Position numbers and translations under genes: made by a program. This document shows, in pieces, positions 25,917 to 35,084 of a DNA stretch of 64,000 bases. The notes under the pieces are model-generated. The model did not search any database. It saw only the letters and a program-made list of their open reading frames with translations, and was not told the origin of the DNA. The DNA is from Sphingomonas hengshuiensis (lineage in GTDB: Bacteria; Pseudomonadota; Alphaproteobacteria; Sphingomonadales; Sphingomonadaceae). The number at the start of each line of letters is the position of its first letter. The first letter of the stretch is position 1. The stretch spans positions 1 through 64,000 of the forward strand of contig QFNF01000005.1 in assembly GCA_003240755.1 (NCBI GenBank), read 5' to 3'.

Positions 25917-26606
25917 TCAATCGTCGCCTTGCGGCTTGGGCAGCAGCAGCGCCAGCAGCAGCATCCGGCATTCGCCATCGATGATCCCGTCGACCACCTC
26001 CGGACGGAAACGCCGCTGGAACGCGGTGACGGCGGCCGTCGCGTCGGCCACGTCGTAACCGAAGCGTTCGAGGGCCAACAGGAAACCGGCATCGCTCCAC
26101 CCCGGATCCATCAGGTTCCGCGCCGGCCGCGGCAGCGCCAGGCGCAAGCGCGACAGCCGGTTCCACGGGAACAGCTCCCCTGGGTCCTGCTTGCGCGCAG
26201 GGGCGATGTCGGAATGGCCGACGACATTGCCGCGGGTGATCGCATGGCGGTCCTTGATCGCATGGACCAGCGGGATCAGCGCGTCGATCTGCGCTTCGGC
26301 AAAGGCGCGGTAGCCCCATTCATGGCCGGGATGGACCAGTTCGATGCCGACCGACGCGCTGTTGACGTCGGTGATGCCGCGCCACTGTGCCCTGCCCGCA
26401 TGCCAGGCACGCTTGTCCTCCGCCACCATGCGATGGATCGTGCCGTCCTCGTCGATCAGATAGTGCGCCGACACCTGCGCCGCCGGATCGGTCAGCCGCG
26501 CGATCGCCGATGCCGCGTCGGGCATGCCGGTATAGTGCAGCACGATCATCGTCACCGGCAGCGTGCGTTCGCCGAAATTCGGCGACGGCGTCTCGATCAT
26601 CTGCAT
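25917..26606 (-). CDS. N-acetylmuramoyl-L-alanine amidase (AmpD/Amidase_2 type)
   Basis: A 229-residue enzyme that cuts the bond between MurNAc and L-Ala in peptidoglycan or anhydro-muropeptides. The Amidase_2 domain (about 15-155) shows zinc-ligand His24 (IVLHYTG), DEDGTIHRMV, RAWHAG, the GIELVHPGH stretch, and VGHSDIAPARKQDPG with the second zinc ligands. A C-terminal peptidoglycan-binding-like region follows (AVTAFQRRFRPEVVDGIID). No signal peptide is visible, so it is probably cytoplasmic muropeptide recycling as in AmpD. It lies just upstream of rnpB. Confidence 0.93.
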   Translation of the reverse strand: MQMIETPSPNFGERTLPVTMIVLHYTGMPDAASAIARLTDPAAQVSAHYLIDEDGTIHRMVAEDKRAWHAGRAQWRGITDVNSASVGIELVHPGHEWGYRAFAEAQIDALIPLVHAIKDRHAITRGNVVGHSDIAPARKQDPGELFPWNRLSRLRLALPRPARNLMDPGWSDAGFLLALERFGYDVADATAAVTAFQRRFRPEVVDGIIDGECRMLLLALLLPKPQGDD

Positions 26607-26670
26607 CCAAGGCCCTCCCCTCGTGGCGTTTGCCCCCGATTGCGGCGGGACGCGGGGAAAGGCAACAGGA

Positions 26671-27507
26671 TCAGTGGGCGGCGAGCCGATACAGCCCGCG
26701 ATACCGTTCCGACGGGACCAGCGCCTCGGTGTGCCCGATCACCGTCTCGCCCGCGCCCAGCATCAGCAGGCCGCCGGGGCGCAGCACGCCGGCGATCCGG
26801 TCCAGCACATGGCTGCGCGCGGCGGGGGACAGGTACATCAACACGTTGCGGCACAGCACGATATCGAACCTGCCGCCCGGCATCGCGTCGGACATCAGGT
26901 TCTGCTGCGCGAACAACAGACGGTATCGCAATTCCGCCTTCGCTTCCCACTGATCCTCGCGGACCTCGAACCACCGCATCATCCGCCGGATCGACAGCCC
27001 GCGCTGAATCTCGAACTGGGTGTAGCGGCCGGCGCGGGCACGCTTGAGCGCACGGGCGGAGATGTCGGTCGCGCGAATTTCCGGGAACGGCAGGCCGCTG
27101 CGCTCCTGCGCCTCGCTGAACAGCATGGCCAGCGACAGCGGCTCCTGCCCGGTCGAGCAGGCCGCCGACCAGATGCGCAGCCGCCGGGGCGATGCTCCGG
27201 CCATGTCGGCCGCGGCGGCGACCACCAGATCGAGCACGCCGGCATCGCGAAAGAACGAGGTTTCCTGGTTCAGCAGCGCATCGACGACCAGATCGGCCAG
27301 CCCCTGTTCCGCGCGCCCGCCGGCCGTCATGCGCGCGACCAGTTCGTCGAGCGAGGTCAGGCCACGCTCGCGCAGCATCGGTTGCAGCGCGCTGTCGATC
27401 CGCCATGCCCGTCCGGCATCGAGATGCTGGCCGGTCCGCTGTTCGAGCAGCGTGACGATCTTGTTCGCGGCGCTGCCCAGCGGCGGCGGCCGCAACGGCA
27501 CGTTCAT
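26671..27507 (-). CDS. cheR: chemotaxis protein methyltransferase CheR
   Basis: A 278-residue S-adenosylmethionine-dependent enzyme that methylates glutamates of chemoreceptors. The N-terminal helical domain is followed by the methyltransferase domain with NQETSFFRD, IWSAACSTGQEPLSLA (SAM loop), ATDIS and FDIVLCRNVLMYL. It is the last gene of the che operon and overlaps cheB (ATGA). No chemoreceptor gene is in the window. Confidence 0.96.
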   Translation of the reverse strand: MNVPLRPPPLGSAANKIVTLLEQRTGQHLDAGRAWRIDSALQPMLRERGLTSLDELVARMTAGGRAEQGLADLVVDALLNQETSFFRDAGVLDLVVAAAADMAGASPRRLRIWSAACSTGQEPLSLAMLFSEAQERSGLPFPEIRATDISARALKRARAGRYTQFEIQRGLSIRRMMRWFEVREDQWEAKAELRYRLLFAQQNLMSDAMPGGRFDIVLCRNVLMYLSPAARSHVLDRIAGVLRPGGLLMLGAGETVIGHTEALVPSERYRGLYRLAAH

Positions 27508-28517
27508 GCGGGACGCTTTCTGCGGGCGATGAATTCGCCCAACTGCACGGGAGTTCCGATGGTGGTGGCAAGGCCGCTTTCGGCGATCGCGCCGGGCATG
27601 CCCCAAACGACCGAGCTGGCCTGGTCCTGCACGGCGACGACGCCGCCCCGCGCACGGATTCGCTCGGCGCCGCGGCACCCGTCGCGCCCCATGCCGGACA
27701 GCACGACCGCCAGCGCGCGCGCGCCATAGACCTGGGCGACGCTTTCGAACATCGGATCGACCGAGGGCATGCAGCCGCTGGGACTGGGCGAGCGGTCCAG
27801 CCGGGTCGCGGCGCCATCGGTCGTCGACACCACCCGGATATGCGCGTCGCCCGGCGCCAGCACCAGCCGCCCGCGTTGGAGCCGCAGGCTGTCACGCGCC
27901 ACATCGACCGGTCGGCGGGCAAGCGCCGAAAGCTGCTGCGCGAAATATTCGGTGAACGATCCGGGCAGGTGCTGCGTGACCAGGATCGGCACGTCCAGCT
28001 CGGGCGGGATCGCGCGTAGCAACGGGGCGAGGGCATGGATGCCGCCGGTCGATGCGCCGATCGCGATGATATCGAACGGATCGCCCCGCGTCCCGCCGGT
28101 CGGACGGGCCGGCTCCCGCATCACCTCGGCCACCAGCTTGGCGAGCCGTGCCGAGAATCCGCCGGCCAAGGGCGTCGAATGCGGTTTGGCGATCGTCGCC
28201 GACGCGCCCAGCGCCAGCGCGTGCAGCGCGACGGGCGATCCGTCGGCGCATTCCCCCGACAGGATGATGATCCGTGCGTCGGGTGCGACGCCGGACAGCG
28301 CGGGCAACCCCGACAGCCCGTCGGTTCCGGGCAGATTGATGTCGAGCAGGATCAGGTCGATCGGCTGTTCGCGCAGCACGGCGATCGCCGGCGCGATCCC
28401 TCCGACCGCGGCGGCGACCTGCGCATTGGGCAGCGTGTCGACGACGCGCGTCAGCACGCAGCGCGTGACCGCCGAATCGTCGACGATCATCACCCGCAGC
28501 GGGGGGTCGCCGGTCAT
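27504..28517 (-). CDS. cheB: chemotaxis methylesterase CheB
   Basis: A 337-residue response regulator/enzyme that removes methyl groups from (and deamidates) chemoreceptors. The receiver domain (1-~125) has VDDSAVTR and LLDINLPGTDGL with the phosphorylatable Asp. The methylesterase domain has the Ser-His-Asp triad in GASTGG, VTQHLP and SGMGRDG. The start at 28517 has AGG 6 bases upstream; an ATG 27 bases earlier is possible. It lies between cheY and cheR. Confidence 0.95.
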   Translation of the reverse strand: MTGDPPLRVMIVDDSAVTRCVLTRVVDTLPNAQVAAAVGGIAPAIAVLREQPIDLILLDINLPGTDGLSGLPALSGVAPDARIIILSGECADGSPVALHALALGASATIAKPHSTPLAGGFSARLAKLVAEVMREPARPTGGTRGDPFDIIAIGASTGGIHALAPLLRAIPPELDVPILVTQHLPGSFTEYFAQQLSALARRPVDVARDSLRLQRGRLVLAPGDAHIRVVSTTDGAATRLDRSPSPSGCMPSVDPMFESVAQVYGARALAVVLSGMGRDGCRGAERIRARGGVVAVQDQASSVVWGMPGAIAESGLATTIGTPVQLGEFIARRKRPA

Positions 28518-28557
28518 GTCGTACCTGAGCGAGGCTGCCACCACGCCCGCCCGGCCG

Positions 28558-28923
28558 TCAGGCGACGCCGACGATCTGGAGCTTGCTCTCCAGCGTCTCG
28601 CGATCGAACGGCTTCATGACATATTCGTCGGCCCCCGCCTCGATCGCGGCGCGGATATAGGCCATGCCGTTCTCGGTCGTGCAGAATACGACCTTGGGGT
28701 GCATGCCCCCCTCGCTCTGGCGCAGCGCGCGCAGGAAATCCATGCCGCTCATCACCGGCATGTTCCAGTCGAGCAGGATCACGTCGGGCTGCTGTTCGGC
28801 ACAACGGTCCAGCGCCTCGCGCCCGTCGGCTGCCTCGCGCACCTCGAACTGCAGCGTTTCCAGAATGTGCCGGGCGACCTTGCGGATCACCTTGGAATCA
28901 TCGACGACCAGGCAACTCTTCAT
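28558..28923 (-). CDS. cheY: chemotaxis response regulator CheY
   Basis: A 121-residue single receiver domain: VVDDSKVIRKVAR with the acidic pair, ILLDWNMPVMSG with the phospho-acceptor Asp, CTTEN with the switch Thr, and VMKPF with the conserved Lys. It should carry phosphoryl groups from CheA to the flagellar motor or another output. It is 103 bp from cheW and 40 bp from cheB. Confidence 0.95.
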   Translation of the reverse strand: MKSCLVVDDSKVIRKVARHILETLQFEVREAADGREALDRCAEQQPDVILLDWNMPVMSGMDFLRALRQSEGGMHPKVVFCTTENGMAYIRAAIEAGADEYVMKPFDRETLESKLQIVGVA

Positions 28924-29026
28924 CTCGGCACCCCATTGGACAAGGCTATTGCGTAGCGCGAACTCGTAAGCACCGCGTTAAGGGACGCGGGCATGTGGCG
29001 GCATCGGTCCGTTTCCGGACGGAGCG

Positions 29027-29467
29027 TCACGCCGCGGCCAGATCGCCCCCCGTCGTGCGGGCGACCACGGCGGCAAGGTTCAGGACCAGCACCGGGCGGC
29101 CGTCGTGATCGATCATCCCGTCGACGACCGACGCCCATGCCGGCCCCGGCGTCAGCCCCGCCGACAGCGGGCGGGACGTGCTGCGATAGGCGTCGTCGAG
29201 CATGTCGACCAGCAGCGCATAATGATGGCCATCGACCTGCGTCACGACCGCGCGCCGTTCGCCGCCGCTTTCGCTCGCCGGATCGATCGCGCGTGCCGTA
29301 TCGATCACCGTCACCACGCGGCTGCGCAGCGCGGCAAGGCCACGGACCGCCCGCGCGGTACGCGGCACCGGCGATACCGGGCCGATATCGACCACCGATT
29401 CGACGTGATCGGACAGGATCGCGACATCCTGACCCGCCACGCGGGCCAGCAGGAACAAGGCGTTCAT
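29027..29467 (-). CDS. cheW: chemotaxis coupling protein CheW
   Basis: A 146-residue CheW-fold protein that links receptors to CheA: FLLARVAGQDVAILSDHVESVVDI at the start, then VRGLAALRSRVVTVIDTARAI and the DHDGRPVLVLNLAAVV end. The ATG at 29467 is preferred (GGGGA 7 bases upstream). A GTG six bases earlier overlaps the cheA stop and is the alternative. Confidence 0.93.
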   Translation of the reverse strand: MNALFLLARVAGQDVAILSDHVESVVDIGPVSPVPRTARAVRGLAALRSRVVTVIDTARAIDPASESGGERRAVVTQVDGHHYALLVDMLDDAYRSTSRPLSAGLTPGPAWASVVDGMIDHDGRPVLVLNLAAVVARTTGGDLAAA

Positions 29468-29469
29468 CG

Positions 29470-31821
29470 TCACTTCCCCACCGCCTGGCGAACCGCCTGC
29501 AACACGCCTTCGCGATCATAGCGATAGACGCTGCCGTCACCGGTATCCGCCGCGCTGGTACGCAGCCGTACCACCGGCGCCGATCCGGCGGATACGCCTG
29601 CCATCGCATCGTCGGCCTGCGCCAGCACCAGCGCCGGGCGCTCGTCCGACGCCAGCCGTTCGACCACATGATAGCCCGCCTGCTCCAGCATCGGGCGCAG
29701 GAAGGTGCGCATCCACCCGCCGTCGCCATCGGCCAGCAGGCAGGTCGGCCGCCCGGCCGCGGCGGTCGCCGGTCCCCTGCCGGCGGCGCGGGCATGATGT
29801 TCGAACAGCCATAGCGGATCGACCTGTTCGACCTGTTCGCCGTCCAGCAGGACGATGCCGCAGCTCGGCCCCGGTTCCGCTGCCGATGCCGCCAGTTCGG
29901 GCAGCATCACGATATCGACCGCATCGTCGATCGCATAGGCGACCTCGGCCATGCCGTCGGTCAGCCGCAACACGGTCGTCACCGCGCCCGCCGCCTCGGG
30001 CACCCGCGCCGCGACCGGCAGGACACGCCCGTCGATCGCCAGCCAGATGCGTCCGGCGCTCTGCCGCAGGCTGCCCGCGCGTATCCGTTCGATCCGGTCG
30101 ATCACCGCCAGCGGAATCGCCCGCCGCCGCCCGTCCAGATCGTCGAACAGCAGCGCGGCGATCCCCGGATCGACCGCCGCCTCGGCCTCCGCCTCCAGCT
30201 CGCGGTCCATCGCGTCGGTGAAGCTCAGGCCCGCCGCCTGCGCCACCCCGGCGCAATCGATCATCAGCATCGGCTGACCGGTGTCGGGCAGTGTCTGCCC
30301 GGCATACAGCCCGGTCGCCATCACCGACGGCGCGGCAGGCTTCACCACCAGTTCTTCCGTGTCGAGCACGTCGTCGACCGCAACCGCGAAGTCGCCCGCG
30401 CCCACCCCGACAACGACCAGCATCTTGCCGCCCGGTTCGGCGGCGGACGGGATGCCCAGCACGTCGCACAAATCGACCACCGGCAGGCGTCGATCGCGGA
30501 TCTGCGCGATCCGCATCTCGCCCAGCCGGTCGATGCGGATGTTCGCACCGCGTTCCCGGACGATCTCGCCGATCGTCTGCCGCGATATGGCGAAGCGATG
30601 CTCGCCCGCCCGTACCACGATGGTCGACACGATCGACAGCGTCAGCGGCACCTGCACCGCGATACGCAGCCCCCGGCCCGGCTTGTTGTCCAGCGTGATC
30701 CGCCCGCCGATCTGGTCGATCGCCGCGCGCACCACGTCCATGCCGACGCCGCGCCCCGAAATCTCGGTCGCCACGTCGCGCGACGACAGCCCCGGCGCGA
30801 ACACCAGTTCGCACTGCTGCCGCTCGCTCAGCCGGCGCAACTCGGCCTCGCTGCGCTGGCCATTGGCGGCCAGCTTCGCAACCAGCCGCTCGGTATCGAT
30901 GCCGCGTCCGTCGTCGATGACCTCGATGACGATCTGGTTGCCCGATTGCCGCGCCGAAACGTGCAGCCGCCCGCTCTCGCGCTTGCCCGCCGCGCGCCGC
31001 TGCGCCGGCGGCTCGATGCCATGGTCGATCGCGTTGCGCACGACATGGACCAGCGGATCGCGCATGACCTCGATCATCTCGCGGTCCAGTTCGACGTCGC
31101 TGCCATCGACGGTCAGCGTCACCGCCTTGCCCACCGCCGCCGCCGTATCGCGGACGATGCGCGGCAGCGGCGAGAACAGCGTCTCGATCTTCTGCATCCG
31201 CGTCCGCGTCACCGCGTCGCGCATGTCGGCGACCGACGCCGACAACCGTTCCAGCGCCCCTTCGACCGCCGGATCGAGGTCGAGGTCGCGCAGCCGGCGG
31301 AACAGTTCGTTGCGGACCAGCACCATGTCCGACATGCCGCTCATCATCCGGTCGAGCAGGTCGACGTTCAACCGCACGCTGCGCAGGGGCGCGCGCCCCT
31401 GGGCGATGGCCGCCGCCGCGACCGGGGTCGCCGCCGGCCCCGGCGGACCGCCTGTCCCCGGCGCCAGCGCGCCGATCAGCTCGTCCTCCCCTTCATCGGT
31501 CAGCGGCATCCCCGAATCGATCGCCTCAACCAGATCGCCGATCCGGTCGACGATCGCCAGCACGGCATCGACCAGCGCGCTGTCGGGCCGGCGCTTGCCG
31601 TCGCGGACCTCGCACAGCGCGTCCTCGGCGGCATGGCTCAGCCGCGACAGGCGTGGCAGGTCGAGGAAGCCGCAGCTCCCCTTCACCGTGTGGACGAAGC
31701 GGAAGATGGCATCCAGCCGCGCGCGATCGTCGGGCGCGGCCTCCCACGCAACGACCTCCGTCGACAACGCCTCCAGCGTCTCGCGGGTCTCGGCAATGAA
31801 TTCCTGTAACAGATCGTCCAT
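29470..31821 (-). CDS. cheA: chemotaxis histidine kinase CheA with extra C-terminal domains
   Basis: A 783-residue kinase. The P1 Hpt domain carries phospho-His44 (FVHTVKGSCGF). Dimerisation domain P3 (DRMMSGMSDMVLVRNELFRR) and ATPase P4 (VRNAIDHGIEPP, SGRGVGMDVVR) follow. I see no room for a normal P2 CheY-binding domain between P1 and P3. After the first CheW-like domain (from about LSIVSTIVVRAGE) comes a second CheW-like region (ALLFDDLDGRRRAIPLAVID). The last ~90 residues resemble a receiver domain (CLLADGDGGWMRTFLRPMLE) that lacks the phosphorylatable Asp. It is translated just ahead of cheW. Confidence 0.94.
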   Translation of the reverse strand: MDDLLQEFIAETRETLEALSTEVVAWEAAPDDRARLDAIFRFVHTVKGSCGFLDLPRLSRLSHAAEDALCEVRDGKRRPDSALVDAVLAIVDRIGDLVEAIDSGMPLTDEGEDELIGALAPGTGGPPGPAATPVAAAAIAQGRAPLRSVRLNVDLLDRMMSGMSDMVLVRNELFRRLRDLDLDPAVEGALERLSASVADMRDAVTRTRMQKIETLFSPLPRIVRDTAAAVGKAVTLTVDGSDVELDREMIEVMRDPLVHVVRNAIDHGIEPPAQRRAAGKRESGRLHVSARQSGNQIVIEVIDDGRGIDTERLVAKLAANGQRSEAELRRLSERQQCELVFAPGLSSRDVATEISGRGVGMDVVRAAIDQIGGRITLDNKPGRGLRIAVQVPLTLSIVSTIVVRAGEHRFAISRQTIGEIVRERGANIRIDRLGEMRIAQIRDRRLPVVDLCDVLGIPSAAEPGGKMLVVVGVGAGDFAVAVDDVLDTEELVVKPAAPSVMATGLYAGQTLPDTGQPMLMIDCAGVAQAAGLSFTDAMDRELEAEAEAAVDPGIAALLFDDLDGRRRAIPLAVIDRIERIRAGSLRQSAGRIWLAIDGRVLPVAARVPEAAGAVTTVLRLTDGMAEVAYAIDDAVDIVMLPELAASAAEPGPSCGIVLLDGEQVEQVDPLWLFEHHARAAGRGPATAAAGRPTCLLADGDGGWMRTFLRPMLEQAGYHVVERLASDERPALVLAQADDAMAGVSAGSAPVVRLRTSAADTGDGSVYRYDREGVLQAVRQAVGK

Positions 31822-31874
31822 GCGGCCCCGCCCGTTTCCGGCGCGACCATGGCGGCGATGAGGTTAAAGGGCCG

Positions 31875-32513
31875 TTATCGCGTGACCAGCGACGCTCCGA
31901 ACAACAGCACCGGGGAATCGACGGGCGACACCTGCAACGTGCCGCCGCACTGCTCGACCAGTTCCCGCGCCAGGCACGCGGCCGCCGCGCGCGGGGTCAT
32001 CATCGCCGCATCGCCCAGCAGCGCCCCGCGCAGTTCGGCGTCCAGCACGATGCGCTGCCCATCGGCCCGCACCGCGATGTCGATCCCGCCCGCGGTCCGC
32101 TCCGCGCCGATATCCAGTTGCCCGCCCCGCACCAGCGCGTCACCCGCGATCAGCGCAAGGTTCAGCAACACCTTCACCGCCGGCTTGGGCAGCGACGGCG
32201 CATCGACCATCCAGCCCAGATTGACGCGGTGATTGTCGCCGAACAACCCCTCGAGTGCCGCGCGCGCCTCCCGCGTATCGATCGAATCGCCCAGCCCCCC
32301 GGCGGCACCGAAGGCCAGTCGGAAGAATTTCAGCTTGTTGGCCGACGCCCGCGCGCTGTCGGCCAGCAGTTCGAGGCAGCGGGCGCGCATGTCGGGATCA
32401 TGTTCGTCGGCCAGCAGTTCGAGGCCGTTGTTGAGCGCCCCGACGGGGCTGAGCAGGTCGTGGCACAATCGCGAACACAGCAGGCTGGCGAAATCGGCGG
32501 GGCTGATGTTCAA
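31875..32513 (-). CDS. chpT: histidine phosphotransferase ChpT
   Basis: A 212-residue protein with the ChpT signature LCSRLCHDLLSPVGALNNGLELL; phospho-acceptor His18. The C-terminal half is a degenerate ATPase-like fold. In Caulobacter ChpT passes phosphate from CckA to CtrA and CpdR, controlling cell cycle and motility. Here it lies directly ahead of cheA, 53 bp away and on the same strand, so it may be co-transcribed with the chemotaxis genes. Confidence 0.93.
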   Translation of the reverse strand: MNISPADFASLLCSRLCHDLLSPVGALNNGLELLADEHDPDMRARCLELLADSARASANKLKFFRLAFGAAGGLGDSIDTREARAALEGLFGDNHRVNLGWMVDAPSLPKPAVKVLLNLALIAGDALVRGGQLDIGAERTAGGIDIAVRADGQRIVLDAELRGALLGDAAMMTPRAAAACLARELVEQCGGTLQVSPVDSPVLLFGASLVTR

Positions 32514-32524
32514 TGCGGCGACCC

Positions 32525-33010
32525 TTACGCTTTGGCGAACGTCATCGTCCGCCCGGCCCGGTCCATGTGCACCGCTTCGCAGCTTTTTTCAACGTGGCCA
32601 CCGATCGCGACGGCAAAGCGAACCCGGTCGAACCGGCCGTGGCGCTCCCCCTGCGCGACCGCCCGCCACAGCCGCGCGGTGCCCCCGCCCACGATCAGCC
32701 ACAGCCGCCCGTCCGCCGCTGCCTGCGCCGCGTCGGTCATCGACGGGTCGGGGCTGCCCCGGGGATGCGAGTGATAATGGCCGAGGATCGCCGGTCCGCC
32801 CCGCCGCGTGGCGCGCAGCGCCGCGAACAGCGCGGCAGGATCGACCTCGAAATGCCGCGCCGGGTCCTGGGCGACGTTGCGCGTCGCTGTCATCGCCTCG
32901 ACCCGTTCGGCCGTGCCCAGCAGCAGCCCGCAGATTTCGGTCGCGCTCGCCTCCGCCTGTTCGATCACCGCGCACAGCGCCTCGCTTGAAAATTCGGGCT
33001 CCATGCCCAT
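32525..33010 (-). CDS. JAMM/MPN+ (M67) family metallopeptidase
   Basis: A 161-residue JAB1/MPN+ domain protein. The zinc/catalytic set is present: Glu25 (TEICGLLLG) and HYHSHPRGSPDPSMTD (two His and an Asp of the JAMM motif). Bacterial relatives remove C-terminal residues or conjugates from small ubiquitin-like or sulfur-carrier proteins; the substrate here is unknown. No ThiS/MoaD-like partner is adjacent. It starts 11 bp from the divergent rluD-like gene, and a TTG further up is less likely than the ATG at 33010. Confidence 0.9.
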   Translation of the reverse strand: MGMEPEFSSEALCAVIEQAEASATEICGLLLGTAERVEAMTATRNVAQDPARHFEVDPAALFAALRATRRGGPAILGHYHSHPRGSPDPSMTDAAQAAADGRLWLIVGGGTARLWRAVAQGERHGRFDRVRFAVAIGGHVEKSCEAVHMDRAGRTMTFAKA

Positions 33011-33021
33011 CTGTGTAGGCA

Positions 33022-33975
33022 ATGGACCGGGGGGTTTCCACGATAGAAGCGCGCATTCCCGATGCGGCGCACGGGCAGCGGATCGACAGGGCCTTGGCCG
33101 ACATCGTCGCAGACCTGTCGCGCGAACGGATCAAGGCGCTGATGGCCGCGGGCCATGTCGTGGGCGCGGCGGGGCCGGTGTCGGACAGCGCGCGCAAGGT
33201 TTCCGCCGGCCAGTGCTATACGATCACCGTGCCCGCGCCGGTGCCGCTCGACACCGTGGCACAGGATATTCCCCTGGTGGTCGCCTATGAGGATGACGAC
33301 CTGATCGTCGTCGACAAGCCCGCCGGGCTGGTCGTCCACCCGGCTGCCGGCAATCTCGACGGCACGCTGGTCAACGCGCTGCTCCATCATTGTGCGGGGC
33401 GGTTGTCCGGGATCGGCGGGGTGGCGCGGCCGGGGATCGTCCACCGCATCGACAAGGATACGTCGGGCCTGCTGGTCGTCGCGAAGCGCGACGTGGCGCA
33501 TGAGGGGCTGGCCCGGCAGTTCAAGGATCACAGCATCGACCGCCGCTACCTCGCGATCGCCGCGGGGCGCGTGATGACTTCTGCTGGGACGGTCGACGCC
33601 CCGCTGGCGCGCTCGCCCCATGATCGCAAGAAGATGGCGATCGTCCGCAGCCCCACGGCCAAGCACGCGGTGACGCATTGGCGCAAGCTGCGGCAGTTGC
33701 GCGACGCGTCGCTCGTCGAATGCCGGCTGGAAACCGGGCGCACGCATCAGGTACGGGTGCATATGGCGTCGATCGGTCATCCGCTGCTCGGCGACCCGGT
33801 CTATGCCGGGCGGCGACCGGCGCTGAAGGCCGAACTGGAAACGCTCGATTTCCGGCGACAGGCGTTGCACGCCGCACATCTGGGGTTCATCCATCCCGTC
33901 ACAAAAAACGCTTTGGCGTTCGATAGTGACCTTCCGGCAGACATGCAGGAACTGTTGGACCATCTTCACGGTTAG
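33022..33975 (+). CDS. rluD: 23S rRNA pseudouridine synthase (RluA/RluD family)
   Basis: A 317-residue protein. An S4 RNA-binding domain (about 15-75, QRIDRALADIVADLSRERIKALM) is followed by the catalytic domain with Asp144 in HRIDKDTSGLLVVAK, and later GRTHQVRVHM and HPLLGDPVY. It isomerises uridines in 23S rRNA. RluD (positions 1911/1915/1917) is the likeliest member because of the S4 domain and length, but exact sites are not readable. It lies 55 bp before rpoH on the same strand. Confidence 0.93.
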   Translation: MDRGVSTIEARIPDAAHGQRIDRALADIVADLSRERIKALMAAGHVVGAAGPVSDSARKVSAGQCYTITVPAPVPLDTVAQDIPLVVAYEDDDLIVVDKPAGLVVHPAAGNLDGTLVNALLHHCAGRLSGIGGVARPGIVHRIDKDTSGLLVVAKRDVAHEGLARQFKDHSIDRRYLAIAAGRVMTSAGTVDAPLARSPHDRKKMAIVRSPTAKHAVTHWRKLRQLRDASLVECRLETGRTHQVRVHMASIGHPLLGDPVYAGRRPALKAELETLDFRRQALHAAHLGFIHPVTKNALAFDSDLPADMQELLDHLHG

Positions 33976-34030
33976 GTTTCGGTGATTCCGCAGTGCGGCG
34001 TCGCCACAAGGACAAAGGGAGTTTCACGCG

Positions 34031-34936
34031 ATGGCAACTGGCAGCAACGTCCCGGCGACGATCCCGGCGCTTGGCGGCGAGGCGAGCCTCAACCGCTATC
34101 TCTCCGAAATCCGCAAGTTCCCGATCCTCGCGCCCGAGCAGGAATATATGCTCGCCAAGCGGTTCCAGGAACATGGCGATCCGGAGGCGGCGGCCCAGCT
34201 CGTTACCTCGCACCTGCGCCTCGTCGCCAAGATCGCGATGGGCTATCGCGGCTATGGCCTGCCGGTCAGCGAACTGATTTCCGAAGGGAATATCGGGCTG
34301 ATGCAGGGCGTGAAGAAGTTCGAGCCCGATCGCGGCTTCCGCCTCGCCACCTATGCGATGTGGTGGATTCGCGCGTCGATCCAGGAATTCATCCTGCGCT
34401 CGTGGTCCCTTGTGAAGATGGGCACCACCGCCGCACAGAAGAAGCTGTTCTTCAACCTGCGCCGGATGAAGTCGAAGCTCGACGCATTCGAGGACGGCGA
34501 CCTCAGCCCCGAACATCTCGCCAAGATCGCGACCGACCTCGGCGTGACCGAGGACGAGGTGACGTCGATGAACCGCCGCATGGCGATGGGCGGCGACACC
34601 TCGCTCAACGTGCCGATGCGCGAGGATGGCGAGAGCCAGTGGCAGGACTGGCTGGCCGATGACAGCCCCTTGCAGGATTCGGTCGTCGCCGAGGCGCAGG
34701 AGGCCGATGTCCGCCACGGCATGCTGGTCGAGGCGATGGACGACCTCAACGACCGCGAAAAGCACATCCTGACCGAACGCCGCCTGACCGACGATCCCAA
34801 GACGCTGGAGGAATTGTCGCAGGTGTACGGCGTCAGCCGCGAACGCGTCCGCCAGATCGAGGTGCGCGCCTTCGAAAAGCTGCAAAAGGCGATGATGCGC
34901 CTCGCCGGCGACCGCCGGATGCTGGCCGCGGTGTGA
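34031..34936 (+). CDS. rpoH: RNA polymerase heat-shock sigma factor RpoH (sigma-32)
   Basis: A 301-residue sigma-70 family factor of the heat-shock group. Region 2 has LRLVAKIAMGYRGYGLPVSEL, PDRGFRLATYAMWWIRASIQ and the RpoH box QKKLFFNLRR. Region 4 ends with LSQVYGVSRERVRQIEVRAF. It directs transcription of chaperones and proteases; a matching promoter-like site precedes hsp20 at 62489 in this window. An AAGGGAG ribosome binding site lies upstream. Confidence 0.97.
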   Translation: MATGSNVPATIPALGGEASLNRYLSEIRKFPILAPEQEYMLAKRFQEHGDPEAAAQLVTSHLRLVAKIAMGYRGYGLPVSELISEGNIGLMQGVKKFEPDRGFRLATYAMWWIRASIQEFILRSWSLVKMGTTAAQKKLFFNLRRMKSKLDAFEDGDLSPEHLAKIATDLGVTEDEVTSMNRRMAMGGDTSLNVPMREDGESQWQDWLADDSPLQDSVVAEAQEADVRHGMLVEAMDDLNDREKHILTERRLTDDPKTLEELSQVYGVSRERVRQIEVRAFEKLQKAMMRLAGDRRMLAAV

Positions 34937-35013
34937 GGCAGTGGGGGGTGGCGACGAACCACCGCCACCCCCCCAACCGTCCTCTAGACCCCATCGCCAC
35001 CCCCACGCCAACC

Positions 35014-35040
35014 GTCATCCCGGCGAAGGCCGGGATCCAT
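35014..35040. repeat. single arm of GTCATCCCGGCGAAGGCC-type repeat
   Basis: GTCATCCCGGCGAAGGCCGG followed by GATCCAT. It is the same as the left arm of the complete inverted repeat at 35984-36078, but without the partner arm nearby. The 287 bp between rpoH and mtgA hold only this and the next repeat. Confidence 0.7.
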
Positions 35041-35084
35041 AACCCATGTCGCTAGTGGCTCCAGCCGACCCGCCCGCCACAAAC

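Noticed and set aside
29537..31809. Long frames overlapping cheA on both strands
   Set aside because: All domains of CheA are found in one frame (29470-31821); the others are shadows without motifs.
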